In this document: positions 24,856-34,508 of the stretch, piece by piece
Numbering within the stretch: the stretch's first letter is position 1
Layout: each line of letters begins with the position of its first letter
NCBI GenBank assembly: GCA_965243345.1
Contig: CBDEUR010000003.1
Span: 3,844,001 to 3,908,000, forward strand
DNA from: Bin52 sp965243345
GTDB lineage: Bacteria; Pseudomonadota; Alphaproteobacteria; Thalassobaculales; Thalassobaculaceae
DNA: 64,000 nucleotides
Reading direction: 5' to 3'
The notes under the pieces: generated by a model
What the model was told of the DNA's origin: nothing
The model's database searches: none
What the model saw: the letters and a program-made list of their open reading frames with translations, nothing else
Made by a program: the position numbers and the translations under genes

Positions 24856-26391
24856 TCAACGGGCGAGGTAGCCACGCAACTCGCCGAGGCGGACACCTCC
24901 GAACAGCAGAACGGCGGCGGCGTAGACAAGGGCGCCGCCGCCGATCAGCGCGGCAAGCTGTGCCACCTCAAGCCACGGGCCCTGGCCGGGCGGCACGAGG
25001 CGATCGGCAAGGATCAGGACGACCGCCATCACCAGGGTCGCGGCGAGGAGCCGCGCGATCCGGCCCCAGGTCCGCGGGGAAACCCCGTAAATGCCCTCGC
25101 GCTGCAGCAGCCAGGTCAGAACCCCGGCGTTGAACCAGGCCGCAATGCTTGTCGCCATCGCGAGACCCACATGGGCAAAGAACTGCATGAGGATCAGGTT
25201 CAGCACCAGGTTGAGCCCGACCGAAACTGCAGCCACCGTCACCGGCGTGCGCGTGTCCTCGCGAGCAAAGAACACCGGCTGCAGGACCTTGACCGCCACG
25301 AAGGCCGGCAACCCGACAGCGTATGCAGCCATCGCGGCCGCGGTCTGGGTCGTCTCGGTGGCGGTGAAGGCGCCGCGCTCGAACAGAACGCCGATGACGG
25401 GCGCGGCGAGAATTGCGAGCCCGCCGGCCGCCGGCAGAGTCAGCAGCATTCCCAGCAACAGCAGGTCGTTGCGGGACCGGTTCGCCGCATCGATCTCGCC
25501 CCGGCGCATCTGTGCGCTCAGTGTCGGCAGGAGCACCGTGCCGATTGCCACCCCGACCACCCCGAGAGGCAGCTGTGTCACACGATCGGCGTAGTACAGG
25601 AACGAGATCGACCCCTCCGCGAGCAGCGAGGCCAGCACCACGTCGATCACGAGGTTGATCTGGATCACCGCTGCCCCGAGCATTGCCGGCACCATCAGCC
25701 TGAACAGCCGTGCCACGCCGGGGGTCCAGGACGGGCGGCGCAGGCGCGGGATCATGCCGTGGCGCCCGGCGGCAGCCGCAACCCAGGCCAGCTGTGCCAC
25801 GCCCGAGATCATCACGGCCCAGGCCAGCACATGCGCCGGGGTTTCCAGCCGGTCGGCGAACAGCGCCATGGCCCCGATCAGGATCACGTTGAGCAGGATC
25901 GGCGCGCACGCCGCGGCAGCAAACCGCTGCATGCCGTTCAGGGCTCCCGCCAGCAGCGCCATGGCCGAGATCAGCGGCAGGTAGACGAAGGTGATCCGGC
26001 ACAGCTCCACCGCAAGCTCGAAGCGCGACGGGGTTGCAGCGAACCCGGGGGCAAGCACGGTCAGCACCTGCGGCATGGCGATGATGGCAGCGGCCGAGGC
26101 TGCGATCAGGACAGCAAGGACCACCGCTGTCACGTCCTCGAGGAACCGGCGTGCCGCCGCGGGGCCTTCGCCGGCAAGCAGGCCGGTAAACACCGGGATG
26201 AAGGCGACCGACAGCGACCCCTCGGCCGTGATGCGGCGGAAGAAGTTGGGCAGCTTGAAGGCGACGAAGAACGCGTCTGACACCGGCCCGGCACCGAGCA
26301 CCGTCGCGATCAGCATGTCGCGGACAAACCCTGTCACCCGGCTGATCATGGTCAGGCCGCCGACGGTTGCCGTCGAGCGCAGGAGCTGCAT
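24856..26391 (-). CDS. murJ: Lipid II flippase MurJ (MviN)
   Basis: A polytopic inner-membrane flippase that moves lipid II to the periplasmic face for peptidoglycan synthesis. It is 511 residues long, beginning MQLLRSTATVGGLTMISRVTGFVRD with FFVAFKLPNFFRRITAEGSLSVAFIPVF, the most conserved region of the family. Many hydrophobic helices follow, consistent with 14. It lies 44 bases after glnD on the same strand, as in many alphaproteobacteria. Confidence 0.96.
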   Translation of the reverse strand: MQLLRSTATVGGLTMISRVTGFVRDMLIATVLGAGPVSDAFFVAFKLPNFFRRITAEGSLSVAFIPVFTGLLAGEGPAAARRFLEDVTAVVLAVLIAASAAAIIAMPQVLTVLAPGFAATPSRFELAVELCRITFVYLPLISAMALLAGALNGMQRFAAAACAPILLNVILIGAMALFADRLETPAHVLAWAVMISGVAQLAWVAAAAGRHGMIPRLRRPSWTPGVARLFRLMVPAMLGAAVIQINLVIDVVLASLLAEGSISFLYYADRVTQLPLGVVGVAIGTVLLPTLSAQMRRGEIDAANRSRNDLLLLGMLLTLPAAGGLAILAAPVIGVLFERGAFTATETTQTAAAMAAYAVGLPAFVAVKVLQPVFFAREDTRTPVTVAAVSVGLNLVLNLILMQFFAHVGLAMATSIAAWFNAGVLTWLLQREGIYGVSPRTWGRIARLLAATLVMAVVLILADRLVPPGQGPWLEVAQLAALIGGGALVYAAAVLLFGGVRLGELRGYLAR

Positions 26392-26435
26392 CTCAGCCGC
26401 CTGGCCGGTGCCGGACGGGGGGCCTCACCGCGGGA

Positions 26436-29270
26436 TCAGCCCGTCCGGCGCGCATTGCCTCCCGGCTCCGGGGAATTGAGTTCGGCCTGGATGTTGCGCC
26501 GAATGGCCTCAAGCTGCCGGTCCGACTCGACTTTCAGGCCGAACAGGTCCTTTACGTAGAACACGTCAACGATGCTGATGCCGAAGGTCGAAATCTTGGC
26601 AGACGAGATCTGCAGGTTGAGCCGGGCGAGCGAACGTGTCAGCCGATAGAGCAGGCCCGGACGGTCCGCGCCATTGACCTCGATCACGGTATGGGTGTTG
26701 CTGGCCTTGTTGTCGATCAGCACCCGTTGTGCGACCGCCATGGTCCGCACCCGCCCGGGCAGCGATGCGCGGTGCCTGGCGAGCGCGTTGTCGATATCGA
26801 GTTCGCCGCGCACGGCATTGGAGACCGTGACCTTCAGGCGCCGCAGGCTGTCGGGATCGTCGAGGGCCTTGCCGCCGGCGTCCTGGACCCAGAAACTGTC
26901 GAGAACGGTACCGTCACGCAGGGTGCTGATCCGCGCGTCGACGATGTTGGCGCCGGCAGCCGCCAGGCCGCCGGTCAGGCGCGCGAACAGCCCCGGATGG
27001 TCGGCAGTCAGCACCGTGACCTCGGTGACCTCGCGGAAACTGTCGACGCGGAACTCGATCGTCAGTTCCTCCCCGCCCTTCTCCGCAGCGTCAATCAGCC
27101 GGGCATGTCGTTCCAGGGTGTCGACGTCCCGGCCGAGCCAGTACGAGGTGTTGGCGCGCTCCGCATGCGCTGCGAATGCGGTGGCGTCCCAGTCGGCAAG
27201 CCGGGCGCGAAGCTCGTCGTGCACCATGCGCACGCGCGCGTCGGGGCCAGCGGCGCCGGCCTCTCCGGAGAGCATCTCCTCGGCCCGCCAGTACAGTTCG
27301 CGCAGCAGCGCCGCCTTCCAGCCGTTCCAGACGTTCGGTCCGACCGCCCGGATGTCGGCGACCGTGAGCACCAGCAACAGGCGCAGGCGTTCCGGCGACT
27401 GAACGATATTGGCAAAGTCGGCGATGGTCTGCGGATCGTTGACATCGCGCTTGAAGGCGGCATGGCTCATCAGCAGGTGCCAGCGCACCAGCCACGCCAC
27501 GGTTTCGGTCTCGTCCGGGTCGAGACCGAACCGCGGGCACAGACGCCGTGCCACCTTCTCGCCCAGGATGGAGTGGTCACCGTTCCGTCCCTTCGCGATG
27601 TCGTGCAGCAGGACCGCCACGTACAGTTCGCGCCGCGAGATCACCTTGTGGATCACCTCGGTCGCGACCGGGGCAATCTCCGCCAGTTCTCCGCGTTCGA
27701 TCCGGTGCAGGATGCCGAGCATGATGATGGTGTGCTCGTCGACCGTGTAGACATGGTACATGTCGTACTGCATCTGCGCGACGACCCGGCCGAAATCCGG
27801 GACGAAGCGGCCGAACACCTGCGCCTCGTTCATGCGGCGCAGGGTTCGCTCCGGGTTGTGCCTGGACGTCACGATCTCGAGAAACAGCCGGTTTGCCTCC
27901 GGATCGTCCCGCAGGGACCGGTCGATCAGCCGCAGGTGGGCGGTCGCGAGCCGCAGGCAGTGCGGGTGGAACTCGAGATCGTTTTCCTGCGCGACGCTGA
28001 ACATGCGGACCAGATTGACGGGATCGCGCGCGAACGCGTCGTCGTCGACCACGTTCAGCCTGTCCCCGTCGAGCCGGAAGTCGCCCCAGCTGCGGCGGCG
28101 GTTCCACAGCCGGCGCAGCCTGAACCGCGGACGCCGCCGGTGCTCGGCCTCGACCGCGGCACAGAAAATCCGCGTGAGATCACCGACGTCCTTCGCCGTG
28201 AGGTAGTAGTGCTTCATGAACCGTTCCACCGCACGGGCGCCGCTCCGGTCGGTGTAGCCGAGCAGGTCGGCGATTTCGCGCTGCAGGTCGACGGTCAGCC
28301 GCTCCTCGGCCCGGCCGGCCAGGTAGTGAAGGTGACAGCGAATGGTCCACAGCTGCCTCTGCGCCTTGGAAAACCGGCGCGCCTCCGCATGTGACAGCAT
28401 GCCGGTCCCGACCAGTGCGCGCGGTTCGTCGACCTGGTAGACGTACTTGCCGATCCAGAACAGCGTGTGCAGGTCGCGAAGCCCGCCCTTGCCGTCCTTC
28501 ACGTTGGGCTCGATGACGTATCGCGAATCTCCGAGCCTCCGGTGCCTGCGATCGGATTCCTGCAGCTTGGCCTCGACGAACTCGACCGCGGAGCCCGAAA
28601 CGACCTCGGCGTGGAATCGTCCGGACAGGGTTTCCATGAGCTCGCGTTCGCCGCACAGGTACCGAGCTTCGAGCACGGAGGTCCGGATCGTCATGTCGGC
28701 GCGGGCCTGGCGCAGGCACTCGTCAATCGAACGGGTCGCGTGACCGACCTTCAGGCGCAGGTCCCACAGCAGGTACAGGATCGCTTCGACGACCTGTTCG
28801 CTGTAGGGCATTGCCTTGTAGGGCAACAGGAACAGCAGGTCGATGTCGGAGAACGGAGCGATCTCGCCACGGCCGTACCCGCCAATGGCGATCACGCAGA
28901 TCTGTTCACCGCTGGTCGGGTTGGGAGCCCGGTACATACGGGTGGTGATCGCCTCGTGCAGCGCCCGGATGATGGCATCCATGAGAAAGGCGCCGGCGCG
29001 AACGGCGTTGGCCCCGTTGTGATCCTGCATGAACCGCCTGCGGATCTCCGTGCGCCCGGCATCGAGGGTCTCGCGCAGCACCGGGAGCAGCCCGGCCCGG
29101 AACGCCGTCGGCTCGCCGGTTTCCGCCCACAGGGCATCAATGCGCTCATCGAGCGCTTCGGGATCGATGATCTGGCGGCGGTTGCGCAGCCTGCGGTCTC
29201 CGGGCGCAAGTCCGTCGAGCGCCAGCAGTTCGACTGCCGGTGACCGGGCGGCAAGCGCCTCTTCAGGCAA
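26436..29270 (-). CDS. glnD: [Protein-PII] uridylyltransferase/uridylyl-removing enzyme GlnD
   Basis: The nitrogen sensor that uridylylates PII under nitrogen limitation and removes UMP when glutamine is high. It has 944 residues. The nucleotidyltransferase motif is IGGYGRGEIAPFSDIDLLFL, the HD hydrolase has VLLHDIAKGRNGDHSILGE, and two ACT domains lie at the C-terminus (VLTADHPGLFARLTGGLAAA and EVNGADRPGLLYRLTRSLA). The start appears to be TTG 29270, 12 bases after GGAGG, overlapping the stop of the VOC gene by 8 bases. Confidence 0.96.
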   Translation of the reverse strand: MPEEALAARSPAVELLALDGLAPGDRRLRNRRQIIDPEALDERIDALWAETGEPTAFRAGLLPVLRETLDAGRTEIRRRFMQDHNGANAVRAGAFLMDAIIRALHEAITTRMYRAPNPTSGEQICVIAIGGYGRGEIAPFSDIDLLFLLPYKAMPYSEQVVEAILYLLWDLRLKVGHATRSIDECLRQARADMTIRTSVLEARYLCGERELMETLSGRFHAEVVSGSAVEFVEAKLQESDRRHRRLGDSRYVIEPNVKDGKGGLRDLHTLFWIGKYVYQVDEPRALVGTGMLSHAEARRFSKAQRQLWTIRCHLHYLAGRAEERLTVDLQREIADLLGYTDRSGARAVERFMKHYYLTAKDVGDLTRIFCAAVEAEHRRRPRFRLRRLWNRRRSWGDFRLDGDRLNVVDDDAFARDPVNLVRMFSVAQENDLEFHPHCLRLATAHLRLIDRSLRDDPEANRLFLEIVTSRHNPERTLRRMNEAQVFGRFVPDFGRVVAQMQYDMYHVYTVDEHTIIMLGILHRIERGELAEIAPVATEVIHKVISRRELYVAVLLHDIAKGRNGDHSILGEKVARRLCPRFGLDPDETETVAWLVRWHLLMSHAAFKRDVNDPQTIADFANIVQSPERLRLLLVLTVADIRAVGPNVWNGWKAALLRELYWRAEEMLSGEAGAAGPDARVRMVHDELRARLADWDATAFAAHAERANTSYWLGRDVDTLERHARLIDAAEKGGEELTIEFRVDSFREVTEVTVLTADHPGLFARLTGGLAAAGANIVDARISTLRDGTVLDSFWVQDAGGKALDDPDSLRRLKVTVSNAVRGELDIDNALARHRASLPGRVRTMAVAQRVLIDNKASNTHTVIEVNGADRPGLLYRLTRSLARLNLQISSAKISTFGISIVDVFYVKDLFGLKVESDRQLEAIRRNIQAELNSPEPGGNARRTG

Positions 29271-29715
29271 GGCCCTTGTCCTCCAGCTCCCGGCGCGCCG
29301 CCTCGGTCTTTTTCAGGCCCGCCAGTCCCATGCCGGCCAGGACCGGGCCGGTCTTGGAGAACTGGATGCCGGCGTAGCCGACGATCTCGATGCGATTGCC
29401 CCACGGGTCGCGGAAGTTGTTGCCTCGAGAACCGATGAGTTCGACGCCGAGCGCGCGGACCGCCGCCTTGGCTGCGTCGGGATCATCGACGACGAAACCG
29501 AAATGCCTGGCATCGTCCGCCGGCTGGGTCCGCGGCGCCGACAGGTTGACGAACTGATCGCCCATGTCGATGAAGGCGTGCCGTTCCGACCGGCTGCGCA
29601 AGGTGAATTCGAACACGGCGCCGTAGAACTCCAGGGCCTCGTCGATGTCCCCGACTTCCAGTCCGACATGGTTGATGCCCACGGCCCGCGCGCGCCTGGT
29701 GCTGGTTTCGGTCAT
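29263..29715 (-). CDS. VOC-superfamily (glyoxalase-like) protein
   Basis: A single vicinal-oxygen-chelate domain protein of 150 residues: INHVGLEVGDIDEALEFYGAVFEF, then HFGFVVDDPDAAKAAVRALG and FRDPWGNRIEIVGYAGIQF. Metal-ligand positions His in NHVG, His in ARHFGFVVD and Glu in RIEIV are present. The specific reaction is unknown. Its stop overlaps the glnD start by 8 bases, so the two are probably co-transcribed. Confidence 0.88.
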   Translation of the reverse strand: MTETSTRRARAVGINHVGLEVGDIDEALEFYGAVFEFTLRSRSERHAFIDMGDQFVNLSAPRTQPADDARHFGFVVDDPDAAKAAVRALGVELIGSRGNNFRDPWGNRIEIVGYAGIQFSKTGPVLAGMGLAGLKKTEAARRELEDKGLA

Positions 29716-29791
29716 GCCCTGTCTCCGCTGCCGCCCGGAGCCCAGACTACCGTACGGGCGAGCCGGATGCCATTGGCCCCGGGCTGCCCGG

Positions 29792-30289
29792 TCAGTTCCC
29801 CGCGAGCTCGTCTCCCCAGACCTGTGCCCGGTTTACCCATCCTTCGTAGTCCCTGGCCTCGATCCGGCACCATTCTCCGTCGCAGTCGTGCAGCTTAGCG
29901 ATGACCCCGCGCTCCATCCTGGCCACCAGCCGCGACCCGGTTTCCGGTCCGGCGTGCATGGTGCCGATCTCGGCGATGACCTGGACGTTCTCGATGCCTG
30001 ACAGCATGTTCGACCGGATCCACCCGCTGTCACCCGAGAATTCCCGGACCTGCCGCCAGTGTCCGAACTCGCGAACCACCTCCATCGGGAGGCCCCGGCG
30101 CTTGTATATCCACGTGATCCTGTACTCACGGCCAGGGCCGGCCCGCATGTTGACCTCCGCGGCACGCAGCGAGACAAACCGCGGGATGGGCAGCTTGGTC
30201 TCACCGCTCTTGCCCGCCCTGTCGCCGGCCGCAAGCGGCGCGGGCGTGAGCAGGAGACCGAGACAGATGATGGCGCGCACGATCTTCAT
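29792..30289 (-). CDS. Secreted SH3-like domain protein
   Basis: A periplasmic protein of 165 residues from ATG 30289. Its signal peptide (MKIVRAIICLGLLLTPAPLAAG) is followed by two bacterial SH3-type repeats, RAAEVNMRAGPGREYRITWIY...GHWRQVREFSGDSGWI and GSRLVARMERGVIAKLHDCDGEWCRIEARDYEGWVNR. Such modules usually bind peptidoglycan or other envelope ligands. A much longer open frame upstream is a shadow of the dehydrogenase gene on the other strand. Confidence 0.9.
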   Translation of the reverse strand: MKIVRAIICLGLLLTPAPLAAGDRAGKSGETKLPIPRFVSLRAAEVNMRAGPGREYRITWIYKRRGLPMEVVREFGHWRQVREFSGDSGWIRSNMLSGIENVQVIAEIGTMHAGPETGSRLVARMERGVIAKLHDCDGEWCRIEARDYEGWVNRAQVWGDELAGN

Positions 30290-30376
30290 GGTCCGGGATC
30301 CCGGCTGGTTTCTGGACAAGTCCCCGGCCTGCTGATAATGCCGATATCGGGGACCACCGGGAGGAAGGGCGTTCTC

Positions 30377-31378
30377 ATGGCGACACGAAAACCTGTTGTC
30401 ATCGTGACGCGTAAGCTGCCTGACCCCATCGAGACCCGGATGATGGAGCTTTTCGACGTCCGTCTCAACCTGTCGGACGCGCCGTTCGGGACCGAAGAAC
30501 TGGCAGAGGCGCTGCGCGAGGCCGATGTCCTGGTCCCCACCGTGACCGACCGGATCGACGCAGGGCTGCTCGAGGCGGCCGGACCGGGGCTGAAACTGAT
30601 CGCGTCCTTCGGCACCGGGGTCGATCACATCGACATTTCCGCAGCCCGTGCACGCGGCATCACCGTGACCAACACGCCCGGTGTTCTCACCGAGGATACC
30701 GCCGATATGACCATGGCGCTCATCCTTGCGGTTCCGCGCCGCCTGGTCGAGGGAGAGCGGCTGCTGCGTTCGGGAGACTGGGCCGGCTGGGGGCCGACCC
30801 TCATGCTCGGGCACCGGATTCACGGCAAGCGGCTGGGGATCCTCGGGATGGGCCGGATCGGCCAGGCCGTGGCCCGGCGCGCGCGCGGGTTCGGCCTGTC
30901 GGTCCACTATCACAACCGCAGGCGGCTTCACCCGGAAATAGAGGAGGAACTCGAGGCAACCTACTGGGATACCCTCGACCAGATGCTCTCGCGAATGGAC
31001 ATCATCTCGGTGAACTGCCCGCACACCCCGGCAACCTTCCACCTGATCTCGGCGCGCCGGCTGGCGCTGATGCAGCCCCATGCCTATATCGTCAACACCT
31101 CGCGCGGCGAAGTGATCGACGAGAGCGCACTTGCCGCGGCGCTTGCTGCCCGCGACATTGCCGGCGCCGGACTCGACGTGTTCGAACACGAGCCGCTGGT
31201 CAGCCCGGAATTGCTCGAGTGCGACAATGTCGTGCTCATGCCGCACATGGGCTCGGCAACCTACGAGGGACGGATCGACATGGGCGAGAAGGTGATCGTC
31301 AACATCCGCGCCTTCACCGACGGACACACCCCTCCCGACCGGGTCATCGAGACCTGGGGCCTCGGCCTCACGGCCTGA
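30377..31378 (+). CDS. D-isomer 2-hydroxyacid dehydrogenase (glyoxylate/hydroxypyruvate reductase type)
   Basis: An NAD(P)H-dependent reductase of 333 residues starting at ATG 30377 (MATRKPVVIVTRKLPDPIE) after GGGAGGAAGGG. It contains the Rossmann motif LGILGMGRIGQAVARRARGF, the signature NCPHTPATFHLISARRLALMQ, catalytic Arg in VNTSRGEVID and the Glu/His region FEHEPLVSPELLECDNVVLMPHMGSAT. Similarity to D-glycerate dehydrogenases suggests glyoxylate or hydroxypyruvate as substrate. Its 3' end overlaps moeB on the other strand by 11 bases. Confidence 0.93.
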   Translation: MATRKPVVIVTRKLPDPIETRMMELFDVRLNLSDAPFGTEELAEALREADVLVPTVTDRIDAGLLEAAGPGLKLIASFGTGVDHIDISAARARGITVTNTPGVLTEDTADMTMALILAVPRRLVEGERLLRSGDWAGWGPTLMLGHRIHGKRLGILGMGRIGQAVARRARGFGLSVHYHNRRRLHPEIEEELEATYWDTLDQMLSRMDIISVNCPHTPATFHLISARRLALMQPHAYIVNTSRGEVIDESALAAALAARDIAGAGLDVFEHEPLVSPELLECDNVVLMPHMGSATYEGRIDMGEKVIVNIRAFTDGHTPPDRVIETWGLGLTA

Positions 31379-32150
31379 TCGTCGGGGCGTCCCCGCACAG
31401 CGGGCAGCTCGGGCTGCGGCGGTAGCGCACGGTCCTGAAGGTCATGCCGAGGGCATCGAACATCAACAGCCGGCCCGACATCGACTCGCCTATCCCGAGC
31501 AGTTCCTTGAGCACTTCCGTTGCCTGCAGCGTGCCGATGACGCCGGCCACGGCCCCGAGAATTCCCGCCTCCTCGCACCGCGGCACGGTGTCGGGCGGCG
31601 GCGGTTCGCGGAACAGGCAGCGGTAGCAGGGTTCCCCGGCGTGACCGGCAACACCGCTGCGGTAGGTGGTGAGCTGGCCCTCGAATCGTAGCAGCGCGCC
31701 GGAGATCACCGGAATCCCGCAATGGTGAGCGGTATCGTTGACGAGGTATCGCGTCGCGAAGTTGTCTGAACCGTCGACAACCAGATCGTAGTCCGACAGC
31801 AGTCCGGCGGCGTTTTCCGGGCCGAGCCGCATTTCGTGCAACCGGACCTCGACAGTCGGATTGATCCGCTCGAGCGTGTCGCGGGCCGACCGGGTCTTCG
31901 CCTCGCCCACCGATCCGGTCGCATGCACCACCTGGCGCTGCAGGTTGGTCATGTCGACGGTGTCGTCGTCGATGATCCCGAGCGTGCCGATCCCCGCGGC
32001 AGCCAGGTACAGCAGTACCGGCGAGCCGAGCCCCCCGGCGCCCACGCACAGCACCCGCGACGCCAGCAGCCGGTCCTGTCCTTCGTCCCCGACCTCATCG
32101 AGGATCAGGTGGCGGGCATAGCGCAGGAACTGGTCCTCGGTGAGCTCCAT
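31368..32150 (-). CDS. moeB: ThiF/MoeB-type adenylyltransferase
   Basis: An E1-like enzyme that adenylates the C-terminus of a small sulfur carrier (MoaD or ThiS) for molybdopterin or thiazole synthesis, 260 residues. It carries the nucleotide motif VGAGGLGSPVLLYLAAAG, DDDTVDMTNLQRQVVH, the DGSDNFATRYLVND block and two zinc-binding CxxC pairs (CYRC and CPLC). No rhodanese domain is attached. Dut lies upstream on the same strand with a 3-base gap. Confidence 0.92.
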   Translation of the reverse strand: MELTEDQFLRYARHLILDEVGDEGQDRLLASRVLCVGAGGLGSPVLLYLAAAGIGTLGIIDDDTVDMTNLQRQVVHATGSVGEAKTRSARDTLERINPTVEVRLHEMRLGPENAAGLLSDYDLVVDGSDNFATRYLVNDTAHHCGIPVISGALLRFEGQLTTYRSGVAGHAGEPCYRCLFREPPPPDTVPRCEEAGILGAVAGVIGTLQATEVLKELLGIGESMSGRLLMFDALGMTFRTVRYRRSPSCPLCGDAPTIRP

Positions 32151-32153
32151 TGC

Positions 32154-32591
32154 CTATGTCCCCGTCGATCCGAATCCCCCGGCGCCGCGGCCGGTTGCCG
32201 GAAGCTCATCCGCGATTTCCGTCTCGGCCCTGGCCAACGGAGCGATCACCATCTGGGCAATCCTCTCGCCCGGCCGGATGTCGACACGATCCTGCCCCAG
32301 GTTGACCAGCAGCACCAACACCTCGCCCCGGTAGTCGCTGTCGATCGTGCCGGGCGCATTGAGCACCGTTACCCCGGAACGGGCCGCGAGCCCGGACCTC
32401 GGCCGGATCTGCGCTTCGTAGCCCGCCGGGACGGCGACGGCAAACCCGGTTGGAACCAGCGCCCGGGCCCCCGGCTCGATCGAGACCCCGCCCGCCGCGT
32501 GAAGGTCCATACCGGAACTTCCGGCCGTCCGGTAGGCGGGTAGCGGCTGGGGCTCACGGTGTGCCACGCGCTGGAAGGTGATGCGAACCAT
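32154..32591 (-). CDS. dut: dUTP diphosphatase
   Basis: Hydrolyses dUTP to dUMP, keeping uracil out of DNA. At 145 residues it is the usual trimeric type with all five motifs: AGSSGMDLHA, RPRSGLA, GTIDSDYRGEV, RIAQMVIAPL and the C-terminal GAGGFGSTG that closes the active site. It sits between coaBC and moeB on the minus strand; coaBC-dut is a frequent bacterial pairing. Confidence 0.97.
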   Translation of the reverse strand: MVRITFQRVAHREPQPLPAYRTAGSSGMDLHAAGGVSIEPGARALVPTGFAVAVPAGYEAQIRPRSGLAARSGVTVLNAPGTIDSDYRGEVLVLLVNLGQDRVDIRPGERIAQMVIAPLARAETEIADELPATGRGAGGFGSTGT

Positions 32592-32594
32592 GGT

Positions 32595-33797
32595 TCAGGC
32601 AGTGCGGTGATCTGCGATCCGCCGCGCGAGCCTTTCCGCCACCTCCGCCTTGGCCATCCTGGGCCAGCTTTCAACCTGGTCCGCGGTGACGAGGTGCACG
32701 GTATTGTCGTCACCGCCGAACACGCCCTGCGATGCGGAGACGTCGTTCGCAAGGATCCAGTCGCACCCCTTGCGCCGGAGCTTGTCCGCTGCGTGATCAA
32801 TCACCTGCTCGGTCTCGGCGGCAAACCCGATCACCAGCGCCGGGCGGCGGGGTCCGGATTGCGACAGGGTCGCCAGGATGTCCGGGTTCTCGACGAGTTC
32901 GAGGCCCGGCATGCTGCCCGCTCCGTCCTTCTTGAGCTTGTTGCCGGCAGGGTGCGCCACGCGCCAGTCGGCCACCGCCGCGGCACAGACCGCGACATCA
33001 ACCGGGAGTGCTGTGCGGCACGCCTCCAGCATCTCGCACGCCGTCTCGACCTGCACCACCCGCACGCCTGGTGGATCGGCAAGCCGGGTCGGTCCGCTCA
33101 CCAGCGTCGTCCGGGCACCCGCGGCGGCGAGCGAGCGAGCGATCGCATGTCCCTGTCGACCGGACGACCGGTTGGCGATGTAGCGGACCGGGTCGATCGC
33201 CTCCCAGGTCGGGCCCGAGGTCACCAGCGCCCGGCAGCCCGCGAGCTGCCCCGCCGCGCCGAGCATCGCGGCAGCGGCGGCGGCAATCGCCGCCGGCTCC
33301 GCCATGCGGCCGGGCCCGTACTCGCCGCATGCCATCTCTCCGCTGTCGGGTCCGACCACGTGGATGCCGCGCCGGCGCAGTGCCGCAAGGTTGTCCACCG
33401 TTGCCGGGTGTTCCCACATGCGCACGTTCATCGCCGGCGCCACCAGCACCGGCTTGTCAGTGGCAAGGAGGACCGTGGTCGCGAGGTCATCGGCAATCCC
33501 GGCCCGCATCCGCGCCAGCAGATCGGCCGTCGCCGGAGCCACGATCAGCAGATCGGCCTCGCGTGACAGCCTGATATGGCCCATTTCGGATTCGTCATCG
33601 AGCGAGAACAGGTCGCTGTAGACCTTCTCGCCGGTCAGCGCCTGCAGGCTGAGCGGGGTGACGAACCGCGCCCCGGCGCCGGTCAGGACACTGCGGACCG
33701 CGTCGCCGCGCTGTTGCAGCTCCCGGACCAGCAACAGGCTCTTGTAGGCGGCAATGCCGCCACCGATGATCAGCAGGATGCGCCGGTTGCCGCTCAC
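32595..33797 (-). CDS. coaBC: Bifunctional phosphopantothenoylcysteine decarboxylase/synthetase CoaBC
   Basis: Makes 4'-phosphopantetheine from phosphopantothenate and cysteine for coenzyme A. GTG 33797 overlaps the upstream stop as GTGA and gives 400 residues beginning VSGNRRILLIIGGGIAAYKS, the family's conserved start. The CoaC flavoprotein half has the active-site region VAPAMNVRMWEHPAT and the Cys loop around SGEMACGEYGPGRMAEP. The CoaB half has VTSGPTWEAIDPVRYIANRSSG and KLKKDG. Confidence 0.96.
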   Translation of the reverse strand: MSGNRRILLIIGGGIAAYKSLLLVRELQQRGDAVRSVLTGAGARFVTPLSLQALTGEKVYSDLFSLDDESEMGHIRLSREADLLIVAPATADLLARMRAGIADDLATTVLLATDKPVLVAPAMNVRMWEHPATVDNLAALRRRGIHVVGPDSGEMACGEYGPGRMAEPAAIAAAAAAMLGAAGQLAGCRALVTSGPTWEAIDPVRYIANRSSGRQGHAIARSLAAAGARTTLVSGPTRLADPPGVRVVQVETACEMLEACRTALPVDVAVCAAAVADWRVAHPAGNKLKKDGAGSMPGLELVENPDILATLSQSGPRRPALVIGFAAETEQVIDHAADKLRRKGCDWILANDVSASQGVFGGDDNTVHLVTADQVESWPRMAKAEVAERLARRIADHRTA

Positions 33798-33985
33798 GCG
33801 TCGAGGTCGGCCGTCGTCTCGCGATACCGGTACACCCGCGAGCAGTATGGACACACCACCACGTTGTCCGGACCAATGGTAAGAAACACCCTGGGGTGGC
33901 CGAGCGGGCCGCCGCCACCGTCACAGGCGACGCGGCGTGACCGGGTGTCGATTTCTTCCAGCACTCCCGCCATTGCCGTCCTCAT
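33794..33985 (-). CDS. CHCC zinc-finger protein
   Basis: A 63-residue protein matching the zf-CHCC family related to the NDUFS6 subunit of respiratory complex I: VACDGGGGPLGHPRVFLTI with CPYCSRVY at the C-terminus, which supplies the Cys-His-Cys-Cys ligands. The DNA here is compact, and coaBC starts inside its stop codon. A role in complex I assembly or structure is inferred from the family only. Confidence 0.85.
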   Translation of the reverse strand: MRTAMAGVLEEIDTRSRRVACDGGGGPLGHPRVFLTIGPDNVVVCPYCSRVYRYRETTADLDA

Positions 33986-34052
33986 GCGTCAGAGTCTGCT
34001 GCCGTCCATCTTGCCAGTCCGCGCACCCGGCGGTAAACACTCAAGCATTCGG

Positions 34053-34129
<77 letters not shown>

Positions 34130-34508
34130 CGCCTCGGTCCAGCCCTCCCCGGTCGGCGGCCCGCGTCGTGGCAATGCCGGTCACCAGGCATCCGCGATCC
34201 GTGTCCCGGCGCGCATTGCCGTGAACCGCTCCCCTGCTGCACGGGCGTGGCCGCAGACCGCCTCCGGGACCGGAACGGCGCGGGATCCGGGGCAGGGATC
34301 GGTTCCGCGGGCAGGGGTCAACGCGGTGGAAGCGGCCCGCTGCCTTGCGCAGATTGCTTCGCAGGAGGTTTGTCGCCGGGGCGAAACAACGCCCGCGGAA
34401 ACCTTGCGGGCGCTGGCGAACAGAACCGGTCGGGCACGGACCCGCTGATTGCCGCATGCGTGGAGACGGTGCCATCGCCCCGTTGAAGCCCTTGCAGGCA
34501 GAATGTGT
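34130..34508. other. Spacer after tRNA-Arg
   Basis: This 379-base stretch has no supported gene. Open frames on both strands lack motifs. No copy of the tRNA 3' end was seen here that would mark an attachment site. Confidence 0.45.
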